Shown: piece after piece, positions 23,738-36,296 of the stretch
Layout of the letters: each line of letters opens with the position of its first letter
Position numbering within the stretch: position 1 is the stretch's first letter
NCBI RefSeq assembly: GCF_050003625.1
Contig: NC_134401.1
Location: 98,868,852 to 98,932,851, forward strand
Direction of reading: 5' to 3'
Source: Haematobia irritans
Taxonomy: Eukaryota; Arthropoda; Insecta; Diptera; Muscidae
DNA: 64,000 nt
Notes under the pieces: model-generated
What the model was told of the DNA's origin: nothing
Seen by the model: the letters and a program-made list of their open reading frames with translations, nothing else
Database searches by the model: none
Program-made: the position numbers and the translations under genes

Positions 23738-23782
23738 TAGCCAAATCCTTATGTTTACTAATTCAGTAGGGGTGGTTTAGGA

Positions 23783-24143
23783 CAAAGACAATAAACTTGA
23801 GGAAGATAGGAAATTGGCTTACGTCATACCAAATGTTGCATTTACCATGTTAGTTCCATACATGTTTGTAATTTTTTTATTTGTTTTTCGTTTTTAGTTT
23901 TTAAAATCTTGAAAATCTTAATTTTCTTAATGAAACAATGTTAAATTTTAGGCAACAACAAAAAAATTACATTTTCCCTTTTAAGGAAATTTATTTCGTG
24001 CACTTAATTTCTTTTTATTTGCATTTTAATGCTATGTCAATACTTGTAGTATACGCGTTTGGTTCGAGTATGAAACTAACACGGTAAATGGTTTGATCTC
24101 CTCAGTAGCTAATTTCCTATCTTCCTAGAGTTTATTGTCTTTG
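23783..24143. mobile_element. 361-bp hAT-like MITE with 8-bp TSD
   Basis: Ends caaagacaataaact / agtttattgtctttg, with inverted similarity continuing inward through aggaagataggaaatt and more weakly for about 95 bp. The 8-bp direct repeat gtttagga lies at 23775-23782 and 24144-24151. Eight-base duplications and CA-starting ends fit the hAT (or P) superfamilies. Non-coding. Confidence 0.9.
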
Positions 24144-24151
24144 GTTTAGGA

Positions 24152-24469
24152 TATGCTATAGTTGGCTCCGCCATACTTTCTACTGTACTTGTTTGTTTTT
24201 AATTTTTGATTGAAAAACAAAAACTTTACAGTGTTGCCAAATTTTCTTATAAGAAATACGTTTTTAATTAAATTTTCGCGATTGTCAAATTGTTCATTTA
24301 TCAGTTTTTACGGCACATTTTCATGGAGTTTTACTTTCTTTCTTTAATGAGTTTTTTCTTATATCACATTGGCACTTTATATTTTTCTCTCTTAAAGCCG
24401 ATACGCACCTCTTTGCTACCAAAAATTTTGTTAGCGGTTTTTATCGACTGACTGTTTACATTAAGCGGA
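24152..24469. other. unassigned AT-rich spacer
   Basis: Contains a solitary hAT-type end cagtgttgcca near 24230 with no partner found nearby; otherwise nothing recognised. Confidence 0.45.
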
Positions 24470-25094
24470 CCTTAGACGGTCGGATAACCACTACGACAGA
24501 CGTTCGTCTATTTGTTGTGTGTTCGTTCAAGTTTTGTCCTTACACTGCACGAACAAATATGATGACAACATGAAAAAATAAGAAGAAGCATAAACATGCA
24601 ACGATGATGTATGAAGAGTTATATTAGAAGAAACAATTTTTTACTGAAAAAATGGAAGAAAATAATAGAAATCCGATTATATGTTGCAAAACAATGATTC
24701 CTGAAGTAATCCACATTTAATATATTACAAATTACTTTATGAATTTCAAAATACCTCTCGCCTGGCTTTCCATTGAATGGAAGTGGAATTTTTCTACGTT
24801 TTTGCCATAATTCTGGTTTAGATTTGTATATTTCTTTAATTTCCCATCAGAATTAGCAATATATCATTAATTTCATTGCAGAAATGCCTGTTTTTAGCGT
24901 AAAGCTAGATTTGTTTTTGACAATGTTTGGCGAACATCCCCTTACACCTACTGATTTGTGCTACCCAACCAGAAAAAATCAAAGTTGTTTTGATTTTATG
25001 CCAACACGTCCCCGCAACATTCGAACATGACCTTATACTATCGGATTTGTCACCGCAACGTGTTGTGTCGCAAGGTTTATCCGACCGTATAAGG
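24470..25094. mobile_element. TIR element of about 625 bp with internal hairpin
   Basis: Left terminus ccttagacggtcggat (24470-24485) is inverted at the right end as atccgaccgtataagg (25079-25094). A third, inner copy ccttatactatcggat (25031-25046) forms a stem with the right end. No TSD identified and no transposase. Confidence 0.6.
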
Positions 25095-25428
25095 TGCCCT
25101 TTATTCTTTGATAATAATAACAACAACAATAAATACGGGTAAAAATGTATTATCGACATGCAACAGAAATTTTAGCAAGAGCTGCATAACGGGCTATATA
25201 GCCCGGTATATAGTCCAAGCGAACCGTAAGGGTGATGTGATCGATTGTTTTCATTTTTTTTTCCAAATAAGTGAGTAACATGTTATAAGAAAAATATGGC
25301 AATGTCTCATGGATAGCGAAAATTTCGCCACCGGACTTAAGCAATTAATAAATGAAATACACTTGCAATGGAAAACTTTAATGGCTATTTTGGTACTTTT
25401 TATTTGTTTATAGTATGAACAAAATTAA
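25095..25428. other. unassigned, with 16-bp perfect palindrome
   Basis: cgggctatatagcccg at 25190-25205 is a perfect palindrome. No gene recognised. Confidence 0.5.
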
Positions 25429-25846
25429 TATTATAATACGCAGCAAATGCATATTTGATGCAGTGTTGCCAGGTGATTTTGGATTCTTCCCCCCAAATCT
25501 TTAGAAAAAAAACCCCTAAATTGGTCTAGACTTTTTTCAAAAACCCCCAAAAAATTTAAGAATGTTAATAAGCCAAAAAGGTGTCCCAAATTTCGTTAAA
25601 AAATCCTGCAGTGATACACTTTGCAAATTAAATGTAATATTATAATACGCAGCAAATGCATATTTGATGCAGTGTTGCCAGGTGATTTTGGATTCTTCCC
25701 CCCAAATCTTAAGAAAAAACCCCTAAATTGGTCTAGACTTTTTTCAAAAACCCCCAAAAAATTTAAGAATGTTAATAAGCCAAAAAGGTGTCCCAAATTT
25801 CGTTAAAAAATCCTGCAGTGATACACTTTGCAAATTAAATGTAACA
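25429..25846 (+). repeat. tandem duplication, period 209 bp
   Basis: Two almost identical 209-bp copies (cagcaaatgc at 25441 and 25650). Each spans flanking host DNA plus the left end of the hAT element that follows, including the would-be TSD atttgatg. Confidence 0.92.
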
Positions 25847-26496
25847 CAAATATATATACTGAAAGATTTTTCTTTTCTGAAGAACAAAATTTCTTTTGAA
25901 GTAAATAAAAATCAGTAGATAACGTCATTATACCACTATCCACAAATTCGGGTTTATTTGTCTAAATTTTCGTTCCTGAGGAAAGTAATTTTTCTATGGG
26001 TATAATAATAAAATGTATATCAATATAAAGAGCAGACAAAACAATATAATTCAATGTATAAATCTTTCAAATCAAATTAATTAAAACAACGGCTTATAAA
26101 ATATAATTAATAGAAATAAAAAATAAACAAAAATTAAAGTTCAGTAAATATATACATTATTCGCCAAAATTGTAGGCGTGAAATTATGAGACCAATAATT
26201 TAATGTTACAATACCATTATCTTAATTTATTTTTAATTGTATCAAATATTAAAACAGAATGTCATTGCTTAACATACTTGTTTGTATTTAAGAACATGGG
26301 TTGACTTCCCTCATTTTTTTCAAAATTCATGCCAGAATTGTTCTAAATTTTGTTGAGAATTGCTCCACTTTATAGGGTCTAAAATAATTTTTTACCCCCA
26401 AAAATCCCCCAAATAAATGTTACCCCTAAAAATCCCCCTAAACGTGTAAAAAACCCTAAATTTGGGGGGGGGGAAACCCCCAACCTGGCAACACTG
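25670..26496. mobile_element. hAT-type non-autonomous element, TIR cagtgttgccagg
   Basis: 13-bp TIRs cagtgttgccagg / cctggcaacactg, C-rich/G-rich subterminal tracts (aacccctaaat, gggggggggg), and an 8-bp TSD atttgatg at 25662-25669 and 26497-26504. Because of the 209-bp duplication a second left end starts at 25461 (TSD copy at 25453-25460). No transposase frame. Confidence 0.9.
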
Positions 26497-26504
26497 ATTT
26501 GATG

Positions 26505-26662
26505 TAAAATTTACCAGTTGGGTGTTGTAGCTTTGTAACATCGTCTTGTCTTTGTTTGTAGTGTTATTTGTTTTTGCTTTTATTCTCACGGTCTCTCTAT
26601 TGTCTATTGTTGTGTGCGTATGTTACACAGATTTTTGTTCATCTAATATGTGTAATTTTGGG
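26505..26662. other. short unique spacer
   Basis: Nothing recognised. Confidence 0.4.
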
Positions 26663-26670
26663 TGGAAGAC

Positions 26671-27527
26671 AGTGTTGCCGCTAGTGACAGATTGAGTGAA
26701 GTAGATTTTGGAAAAAAGTGGAGTAGATTGAATAAAATTGAAGTAGCATACATTTTTGAAAACAAACAATAGAATTCATTTTATTATACCCTCCACCATA
26801 GGATGGGGGGTATATTAACTTTGTCATTCCGTTTGTAACACATCGAAATATTGCTCTAAGACCCCATAAAGTATATATATTCTGGGTCGTGGTGAAATTC
26901 GGAGTCGATCTGAGCATGTCCGTCCGTCCGTCCGTCTGTTGAAAAACGCTAACTTCCGAACGAAACTTGGCACAAGTAGTTGTTATTGATGTAGGTCGGA
27001 TGGTATTGCAAATGGGCCATATCGGTCCACTTTTACGTATAGCCCACATATAAACGGACCCTCAAATTTGGCTTGCGGGGACTCTAAGAGAAACAAATTT
27101 CATCCGATCCAGCTGAAATTTGGTACATGGCTTCAGCATATGATCTCTAACAACCATGCAAAAATTGGTCCACATCGGTCCATAATTATATATAGCCCCC
27201 ATATTAACTGATCCCCCGATTTGGCTTGCAGAGCCTCTAAGAGAACCAAATTTCATCCGATCTGGCTGAAATTTGGTACATGGTGTAAGTATATGGTCTC
27301 TAACAACTATGCAAAAATTGGTCCACATCGGTTAATAAGTCAATGATTAAAACCGCTATGTTCATCGTAATTAAAGGAATAGGAAAAACAATTAGGTAAT
27401 ATGGGGAAAAATTTAAAAATTTGAAGCAGAACCAAAAGTGAAGCAGATTTTTGAAAGAAGGAGTGACGAAGTAAATTTTGTGAAAATGAAGCAAAATACT
27501 TCGATTGAAGTAGTAGCGGCAGCACTG
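26671..27527. mobile_element. hAT-like MITE with 8-bp TSD, host of a nested element
   Basis: Ends cagtgttgccgctagt / agtagcggcagcactg and an 8-bp TSD gtggaaga at 26663-26670 and 27528-27535. Flank halves (26671-26780 and about 27345-27527) are rich in gaagtaga/gaagcag motifs. A Helentron-like family A element sits inside. Confidence 0.9.
26783..27335 (-). mobile_element. Helentron-like family A, 5' truncated, nested
   Basis: Minus-strand 3' end ttataccctccaccatagga, tttgtaacacatcgaaatat, a short TA run, the core tctgggtcgtggtgaaattc, (GTCC)n, then two 153-bp units. It stops within a unit at about 27335. It lies inside the hAT-like MITE, so it inserted later. Confidence 0.9.
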
Positions 27528-27535
27528 GTGGAAGA

Positions 27536-28441
27536 TCACTGTTGCTCATTTTGTTGCAATATTTATTTCATTTTATAATTTTCTCTGTTTACTTATCGTA
27601 TGGAGATTATACATGCAGTAACTACCCTACGTTGTACTACACTTCATTGTGGTGTGTGTCGTATAAAGAACTCACATGATTTCATAATGACTTACAGCGG
27701 AGATTTTACTTTATAATTTTGTTGGAATTTTTGTTTTGGATTTCAGAGTTTTATTTGTTTCGGACATTTCACTTTATTTGTTGCACTGAATTATTCCATA
27801 TTCTAGTATATGTATACTTTGGCCATATGTTTGTTAAATTCCGTCTTAAAACGATTAATATAAACAATCAGTGTTGTACTCTCACTACTGTTTGTATTTG
27901 AATTTTGGGCATCTGTATGTAGCTGTGCCAATTAGTAACAAAGGTAGTTGATTAAGGTGTGTGGCAATTAGTTCGATAGGATGTAATTTTTTTAAATTAA
28001 AATGTTAAAGCAAAACTCATAATTGAAAGTGCAAAAATATGTTATGGAATATTCTCTTAAAGAAAAAAAATTAAATGAAAAGTGTACTTCATTATTATAA
28101 ATGAAGAACGAAATTAAGATTTTATATTTTCAGAAATTTCTGAAATTTTTGTATTTGTCTCAAGCAAATATAAACATGTTTTCACATGATATTGGATTTT
28201 AAGGTCTCAGAATTGAACACTGAATTTAACTTCGTTATTTCATCTACACCCTCAAACAAAATTGCTTCTGTAACATATTCCCCAAACACATTCTGCTTCA
28301 CAAGCATATATATTTTTAGGATTGGTCCAAGCAAAATATTGTTTGTATTGTTCAAACATATTATGTTTTACCTTAGGCATACACTGATAGAAAAAAATTT
28401 TAATGACATTTTCTTTGTGTATATTTTTAAAGCGCCAATTG
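27536..28441. other. unique AT-rich sequence
   Basis: No gene recognised. The segment 28250-28390 (aacatattccccaaacacat, caagcatatat, aacatattatgttttacc) shares short motifs with 29200-29300 and 53440-53580, perhaps remnants of one AT-rich MITE family. An 88-codon frame 28186-28452 has no domain. Confidence 0.4.
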
Positions 28442-28449
28442 GTTACTAC

Positions 28450-28979
28450 TAGAGGTGTGCGCGTGACTGAAATTTCACTCACACTCACGCACGTTCACGA
28501 ACCAACATATTTATTCACGCACGCTCACGCACGATACGTGTGGTAGCCAATCCCACTCACGCACATTCACGAAATGAAAACCAGTACTCACGCACGCTCA
28601 CGCACGAACTACTTTTTAAGACTCATACTCACGCACGATTCACGACAATTCACGACAAATTCATGGGACTCACGATATTTTCCAAACGGAAATCAGCAAA
28701 GGTAACAAAATTCAAATATATAATATAGTTCGAGAGCTAAATTAATTTCAGTTTACATACGAGTATGAATTAAATATTGATTTTTTTCGTGAGCGTGATT
28801 TTGCAGAAATTTTATTCACGCACACTCACGAACCGATTTTATTTCTCACGCACGACATATTCATTTTAGTCCCATTCACGCACAATCACGAGAGTTCCTT
28901 CAAATTTTGTTCACGACTCACGTGATTCACGCGTGAATCACGCGTGTCACGAAAATTTCGTGTCACGCGCACACCTCTA
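28450..28979. mobile_element. 530-bp hAT-like MITE rich in cacgcacg repeats
   Basis: Perfect 18-bp TIRs starting tagaggtgtgcgcgtgac, and an 8-bp TSD gttactac at 28442-28449 and 28980-28987. The interior has two arms of degenerate ctcacgcacg repeats in the same sense, separated by about 150 bp of AT-rich DNA. Non-coding. A fragment of the family is at 20850-20998. Confidence 0.95.
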
Positions 28980-29009
28980 GTTACTACCATTCTTTTACTT
29001 GCAGCATAC

Positions 29010-29059
29010 TAGGTATAGTGGTTATTTCAGGCTCACTTAGACTATTCAGTCCATTGTGC
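29010..29059 (-). mobile_element. SINE S1 tail with 14-bp TSD
   Basis: The caggctcacttagactattc segment and a decayed taggtat tail, bracketed by tacttgcagcatac at 29000 (28996-29009) and 29060-29073. A very short (50 bp) 5'-truncated insertion. Confidence 0.88.
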
Positions 29060-29073
29060 TACTTGCAGCATAC

Positions 29074-32000
29074 AATCTAGGTCTCTCTTTCTAAACACAT
29101 ATATGTTTATAGGCTACTTTTAAATTAATATATAATTAATATATATTGTTAACTTTTGTTTATTTAAGTTTATTCAAATTTAAATTTTGAAAATAAATGA
29201 ACACTAAAACAAAACATATTATATTTACAAAAATGTTATGTCCTAAACATAATATGTTCTAACATATTAACATATATGTCCGAAACATGTCATGCTAGTT
29301 TATGAAATAAATATTTCGGACTTTCTTAAAGAGAACATCAAAATTGTGTGCTAATATTATACAGCCAATTAGCTTAACTTCAGCAGATGTACCCATTCAC
29401 AAAAGGAGTGAGTTTAATAAAATTCGTGATAGAAGAAATATATTTGAAATTATAATTGAAAATTTGTAATTGCATTTATTTGAGAGAGTCAAAGTAATAA
29501 TAACTTAAGTACAATCAGCATCATTACACCTTCTATTTTGGCAATTTGAAAATATTTTTCCTTTGCTATATGAGATACCCAATTAGAGTAAGTTTCTAAT
29601 AACATATTTTTGAAAAACTCTAGAGTAGTTTTTAATTCAAAATATATTTTGTTTTGTTTATTTTACTTTAGAAATGTTGTTGGCACACATTACGACGCAT
29701 TAAACGGGATTGGTCTTTTACTGAAAAAGTTGACATACATATCCATTAAGAAATTCTGTATGTATGCGTATATCTATTGTTTATGTGTGTATTTATACAT
29801 TTGCTTTTGGAAGAGTAGGGGGTTTATACTTACATGTAATAGAAACAAAGGAATAAAGCAAAACGTTGAACAACGCAAAATGAGAACACTCCAAAATGTA
29901 GACAACGAAGATGAAACACAAAAAGAACTACAACATTTCAAGAGATAAAGCTTTTTCTCCTCTTTCCTTTGTTGAAAATGACGTTTTACAACGAAAACTT
30001 CGAACTAATATTATGGACTAGTGTTCCCAGAGAGAATTAAACAAAGAGACTGAGAAGATACATTTATAATTATTGCTAAACTTATGTGTTCAAGTGAAAA
30101 TAGGAGAAATTACACAAATTCTGAGTTATTTTATATAAAAGTTCTCCTAATTAAGGGTTCTATGGTTTAAAACGAAAATAGAGGGGAAAAATAAAGCTTT
30201 GGTTCTTATAACTAGCATTTTCCCCTCAAATATATGACAGTACTTCTTATGCTCTCACGTGTTCAAATGTAGCCATGTATGCAACTCAATGAGAGAAAAA
30301 TCTGTTGGCATGTTGTGTGTATGAGAAAAACAAAGCAGCAACGAGAAAAACTTAAAATATGGGTTAGTTATGTACAAACATTGTTGTTGCTGGGTACGTT
30401 TTTATATATATCGCGCATTTGTACACACAACGTTATGGACAATACACAGATACAAAAGGCAAAGACGACTGACACACTTACTAGCTGTACGATGGTTGTG
30501 TTGGCATTTTGGAAACTAACGAAACGCTACGAAAAGGAAGAAGAAAAGCACAAAGAAGAAAAGTTTGTCAGCAGCGCAGCAAAGCAACAGCAGTGAGTTT
30601 TACACGCGTTTTTTTTCTATTCTACAAATCATTCGTTTAACATTCGTTGCCGCGTACGGTTCATTTTGGGAATTACAACGCTTGGTCTGAAGCTAGAAAA
30701 ATAAAACAAGAACACAAAACTACAGAAGAGTGTGCTTTTATATTATATATAAGATACATCTCTTGATTTGCAATATACAAATTTTCAACAAATATATATA
30801 TATGATTAAATAAAAACACAAAGAACAAAATTTTCCATAAAATAAATTAAATAATGAAAGTGAGAAGAATTTTAAAAGTGCTGATCATAACAATTTTGTT
30901 AGGAGATTTCAACGAAGAATACGGATATAAAAATGAACAAATTTATTTTAACAAAATAATACAGAAGAATAATATTATATTTGAAAATGTTTGTCTCCAA
31001 GAAAATATAAAAAGCACTGAAAAATGTAAAACAAAAATGACACTGTCGCACTAAACTCTTAAGTGGATTGTTGCCATGCGGAAATAAGCAAACGAATATA
31101 CCTCTACAACACATATTCAACATGAAAATCGTAATATATAAGTTTTATTAACACTCAGGAGACTTTAAGATGTTGGTGATGATGAATTGGTTTCAATGCC
31201 CGTTATGGTGGTAATTGCCCAATATATATATTTTTCCTACTCCATAAAGTGATATGTGTGCAAAGCAAAAAATATGAACTCTTAAAATAGGTGCCAACTT
31301 TCATCAAAATTCCAAATTTGAATATATTTATAAAAAAAATATTAGTCACATTTTATGATCTGTTCCAATTCTAACAATGATGCGTCATTTTCCTCTATCA
31401 ACTTTTTGATATTTGGCCAAATATACTTAATGAATGCGGGCTTTTTAGGATATTTGTGTGTACTGTGCTGTCGTATGACACACATTTTTACTAACCTCCT
31501 CACCCTACTTTGTTTAGTAGTTTTCGCTTCATTATCTCAAGCAGTGTATATGCGAGTGTGTGGTGAAATCATTTGTAAGCTTTTCAGTGGTATACTAGAA
31601 ATCAACCCATAAGAGAAAAGCTCATTTTTTCGTTCTATACTTCTTTATTGTTCTTGTACATTCCCTTTAACTCACTCCCCCTTCCTGTTGACAAGAACTT
31701 TTTTCAGTTGTTCTTTGCCAGCTATGTATTGTTACGCAATCACATCGTCAGCATATTTTTCTTTTTCCTGGTATAGATATTTCCTGGTATTTAAATTGAA
31801 CCGTCATGGATTTTTAGAGATGTAGATAATCATTTTGGAAAACAAAAAGAAGAGTTTTCAGTTGTTTAAAAAAATCTTTTCTGTTAAAATTTAAACTATT
31901 TATTAAAATATTACATTCGTTACGAACGTTAATCAAATGAACTTGATGTATTTGATTACCGATTGCAATAAATATAAAACAAAATCAATAAAACAACTCA

Positions 32001-34200
32001 AATCTATAAGAATACACTAAAATAATATACAAATTAAACAAGCGCAAAAATTGCCACATACTTCAAATAGAAATAGAATTTTTATTCGTACATAGTTTCT
32101 AAAGAAGCTATGTACTTATGTATTAGTTTACAAGTTTATGTACTAAATATACACTAAATCTAAAATAAAAATCTTATTAAGATAAAAATCGTATAATCGA
32201 TCATGTCACTTTCCGTAAATATTTTATCTCAAAATTCGAATCGATTTTGTTGTAATATATTTTGGAAACAATAGAATCTCCATTTTCGTATTGGAATGTA
32301 CAACATTACACCTAAAAATTAATTATTTTCAACGAAACAACTTTATTGTTTAAAGAAAATAAATCATTGTTTATTGTACCCGTTGCAAAGTTTGTTCCCA
32401 ACAAACATTATTTGGCCTCAAATGCATAACTTTAACAACGAAGGAAAACTTCGTTGATATAAAATTTCGTTTCCGAGATAAGAAATAATTGTTTCGCATT
32501 TACAATTGCACATTTAATGCGAGAATTGGGGATTCCATAAAATATAGATAACATAGGTAACAGAAAATGTCTATAAAATAAGTTTCTTATTCAAATGAAA
32601 TGTAAAGAGTTCTTGATTTTTACAGAAACTGTCAATATATTTTTAATTATTGTGAGAAGTTTTGGAGCTGTTTTTCAATTTCAGATAATATTTTAAATAT
32701 TTTTTCTTATATCCCCCAAGTGATATAAACATATTCTGAAATACATACATTTCAGTGAGACACCTTTGACATCGATTAATACAAAATCAATCTTGTTTTA
32801 TTTTTATATAAGACTGCGTAAATCTACTGCAGAAGATTTTTTCGTAAACTTTTTATAACTTCTGGTAGTCAATGTCAACGAGCGCAAATATCGACATTAT
32901 ATAGAAAGGAATCACAACAAAAACTGTTTTCACATTTCAATTCCTAAATGATTTCACATTTCTCAAATATGCCTTATCGGAGAAAATTTGTAAATTCCTT
33001 GTCGAAATTCATAGTAGATAGTATTAGTCATGTAAAACAATTTTTCCTGATATTAAAGGCTAAATTTATTAGAAAATAACTCTATTGTATTCGTTTTGCG
33101 CAAAATTCAAGTTTCGTGTTTCTTCCAGGGAACTATTAAAGTATTTAATATTGGGCAGCAGATTGTTTGTTTGTCCAGTCCAGTTTTTTTTAATTCTAGA
33201 CTGATTCTCCTTAAGTGCATTAATGGAAATGTTTCTGTCACAAATGCTTATTGTGAATATTTAATACAATAAAATTAAAATATACTTAGCAATAAATTGA
33301 CTATATTATTAATATTCACTACTACTTGCTTGTTGTATGTTGTTTTATTTCAATGGCCGATATCAGTGATCGCAAATTAAGATCATGTTCTAGATAAGTT
33401 TCCCTTATTTATTTTTATTTTATTTTTTATTTTCATCATCATGTAATTTGAAGCCACATAGCAGCCAATTTATATAAATTACAACGGACTACAAACTATT
33501 TTTTTGGTTATTCGTTGACTTCTATCGGGTGTATAAAAGTAGAAACATTTGTTCCCAGTTTTTTTTTTGTAAGTGTATGATAAAACAGCAATTCTTTATG
33601 AGTTCCATAATATTTAATCTCTCATTAAAAATATGTCTATATTTTTATTTACATATTATTTATATTGTAAATTTTACTTTTTCTCGAAGTTTAAAATTTT
33701 CCCTCCAAAAAGCGATTTCAAAATTTTCACATCGACATTCACATATATACCTTACTAGGGTAAATGTGTATACACATATGTGCGCGTTTACGCTTTATGA
33801 TGTCATGTTCATCGGATGTACTATGTTTTGTTTTTCTATGTACACCCCACTCAAGCCTTTAACTGCAGTTAAATATTTTGTACTCAAGATTATACACATC
33901 CAGATACATAGAAATATCTTTTAATTTGAAAAAGCTTTTTCTATTGCTTTGGATAAGCTTCCAAATGGCCTCGTTATTAAAAAATCTATATAACAAAACT
34001 ATGAAATCATCGTAATAAGCTTTGTGACTGAAATTCCATGACAAAATTTGTTAGAAAGCTTTTTGAGAATGTCATTACAATATTTCCCCTCGGATTGTTG
34101 AGTTTAAACACTTGGCACCACTATTTGGTGTGGTTAAGTTTAGATTCCCCCTCCTACAAGTTTTGTTCTGCTTGAAAGTATATACTTCACACTTATCTCA
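29074..34200. other. long interval without clearly recognised transposons
   Basis: AT-rich unique sequence. Open frames here (29610-29948, 30279-30596, 33529-33924 on plus) show no domain, no signal peptide I trust, and compositions expected of AT-rich DNA. 29160-29330 has weak motif sharing with 53440-53590. No promoter, intron or exon could be established. Confidence 0.5.
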
Positions 34201-35720
34201 CAGTGCATGTGTATAACTCACCCATCAATAGTTGAAAGTTGGTTTTGTTGAATACCAAACGCGCGCGCTTTTTTCTAACATTAGCATTTTCACCACACCT
34301 CACTCACTTCACCTTATCATTCCCAGCATACAGTTACTTGGCAACTTTTGCTTGTCGCGTGTGTGTTTTTATGATAGTGCGTGTGTGTAATTTTATGTCA
34401 TAACCAGTTTTCGTGTAGATATTTTTCATTCGTTGCTTTTGTTGTGGAGAAGAGGACAGATGAAACAAGAAAAACAACCACCAAAAGTTTTTTCTTTCAT
34501 CTGTTTCCAATTGTTAGTTTGTGTGTTCATATTTTAGCTTATTCTAATGTTGGAGGAAAATGACTGTCCTCATTTTTGTATAATAGAAGTGTAGTAGTGT
34601 AGTTTAGTGGTGGTAACGTTGTTGCTGGCTGTTGCTATGACTGTCGAAGTTGTCGCCGTCGTTACCCGACGACTGCAAACGAACTTGTATTTTTTCTTCT
34701 TTTTGTCTTCACCCCTCCTCATACTCACTCTTTACATAAATCAACATCATTCCCATCAAGTAGTTGGTTGCTGTTGTTTGAAGAGCGAGCGCGCGCGGTA
34801 TTGCTGTGTTATATATGTGTCTATGTGTATTCGTTCCATATTTTTTTCGTTTTAATCCGTAGAAAAACTTTGTTGCGTTAAGTTTAGTTATAACGTTCGA
34901 TTGTTGAAGATCACGTTGTGTGGACGGAAGAATAAACGTGGCTGGTTTCATTCGTTTTTGGTTTTTAATACAATGTACTCTAGGGTATATGGCGAATTGT
35001 CTAATGGTGTTAGACAAATAATTTTCAAAACAAAATGTGTAATGAAAGTGTTTCAAAGTGAACAACGTTTGAAATTTTTGAATAAACCTACGAAAAAAGT
35101 GTAATTTTTCAATGTGAAGAGAATGGAAAGTTTTCTCTGGAATATCATCCACAGCGTTTTCATCATTATCGCCTGCAACCTATGTGGGAGCGAGATAGGG
35201 ACTCACTGTGCTTTTAAATACCTTTTTCCAAAGAAAAAAGTTCCAACAAGTCAGTCTTTTTCTCTCTCCTATAAAAAATTGCGGGTGTTTCATCAATAAC
35301 GTTCGGAGCGACAATATAAACAAAATATCGAAAACATGAACATGTATTGAAATTTTAGTGTTAATGTCTAAATGTAAACCAAATATAAAATGTTTCAATG
35401 CGCATGTTCAATGCTATGTATTGGATATATTTTGAATACTGTCACGTGAAAGTGAAAAAAAAATTTAAATTTTGTGAGTGTAACTTAGTATGTAAGAGAG
35501 GTACTCTTTTTTTCTTCGATAACGTCATCATCATACGAAAGAGAGTCAATAGTAATGTAGATGCACGTGACTTCCTTTTTAGTGTGGCCAACTTTAAGCG
35601 ACCCAGAAAATATACGACCAGAAGTCTAATCTTCGCGCGCAAATCTAAAGTGTTAAGTGTTATAATAAGTTTATTCCATTGTTATTGCCTACAAAATTAA
35701 ATTTATAAAACCAGAAACAA
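34201..35720. other. GC-richer island, possible promoter/5' UTR of a host gene
   Basis: Local rise in GC and CpG in an otherwise AT-rich region: alternating gcgcgcgc at 34261, cgagcgcgcgcgg at 34786-34798, GTTGTTGC/GTCGCCGTCG near 34610-34665, and several short upstream-style ATGs. No transposon similarity. The minus 147-codon frame (34709-35152) is unrecognised. The interpretation as a transcription start region is a guess from composition only. Confidence 0.25.
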
Positions 35721-36171
35721 CTATTTTTCTTTGCATAAATATTGTGGTTATACTTCTCAAGAAAAGCGTTAAAAACTTTCTTATCGACAAGGAAACTGCA
35801 GTCAGTGATGCCCTTGTAGAGGATTTTTTACTAAATAAAATGTGACTATATTACCGACGCAATTTTTCTTGTAAAAAATGGAACAAACAAGTCTTAACAA
35901 TTTTTTGGTTTTTCTGTTTAACAAAATTTCATATTTTGAAATTAAAAATTGCAAATTAAATTGTCTTCATCTCTATATGAAGTTCGAGACAGACACAATT
36001 TAAGTAAAATTTACTAATTTGAGAATCTCATGAACTCAGTTTAAGCAAACTTCACCCATTTTAGGAAAATATTAACTATTTTCATAATTAGTAAAATTAA
36101 ATTAAAAAAAAAATTAAAATAAACATTTTCTCATATGTGCCAAAATTGTCTTTCTGGGTGTATCCCGAAAA
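35721..36171. other. unassigned AT-rich sequence
   Basis: Nothing recognised. Confidence 0.45.
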
Positions 36172-36181
36172 CTAGACTTTT

Positions 36182-36286
36182 TTTTAGACTCAGTGATAAG
36201 AGAGAAGTTCACCAATGTGGTATCACAATGGACTGAATAGTCTAAGTGAGCCTGATACATCGGGCTGCCACATAACCTAACCTAAC
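36182..36286 (+). mobile_element. 5'-truncated SINE S1 with 10-bp TSD
   Basis: actcagtgataagagagaag, aatgtggtatcacaatggac and the taacctaacct tail, flanked by ctagactttt at 36172-36181 and 36287-36296. Only the 3' third of the SINE is present, as expected for incomplete reverse transcription. Confidence 0.92.
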
Positions 36287-36296
36287 CTAGACTTTT

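Noticed and set aside
34709..35152. 147-codon minus frame in the GC-richer island
   Set aside because: No domain or recognisable similarity; does not begin in a good start context and overlaps equally open plus frames.
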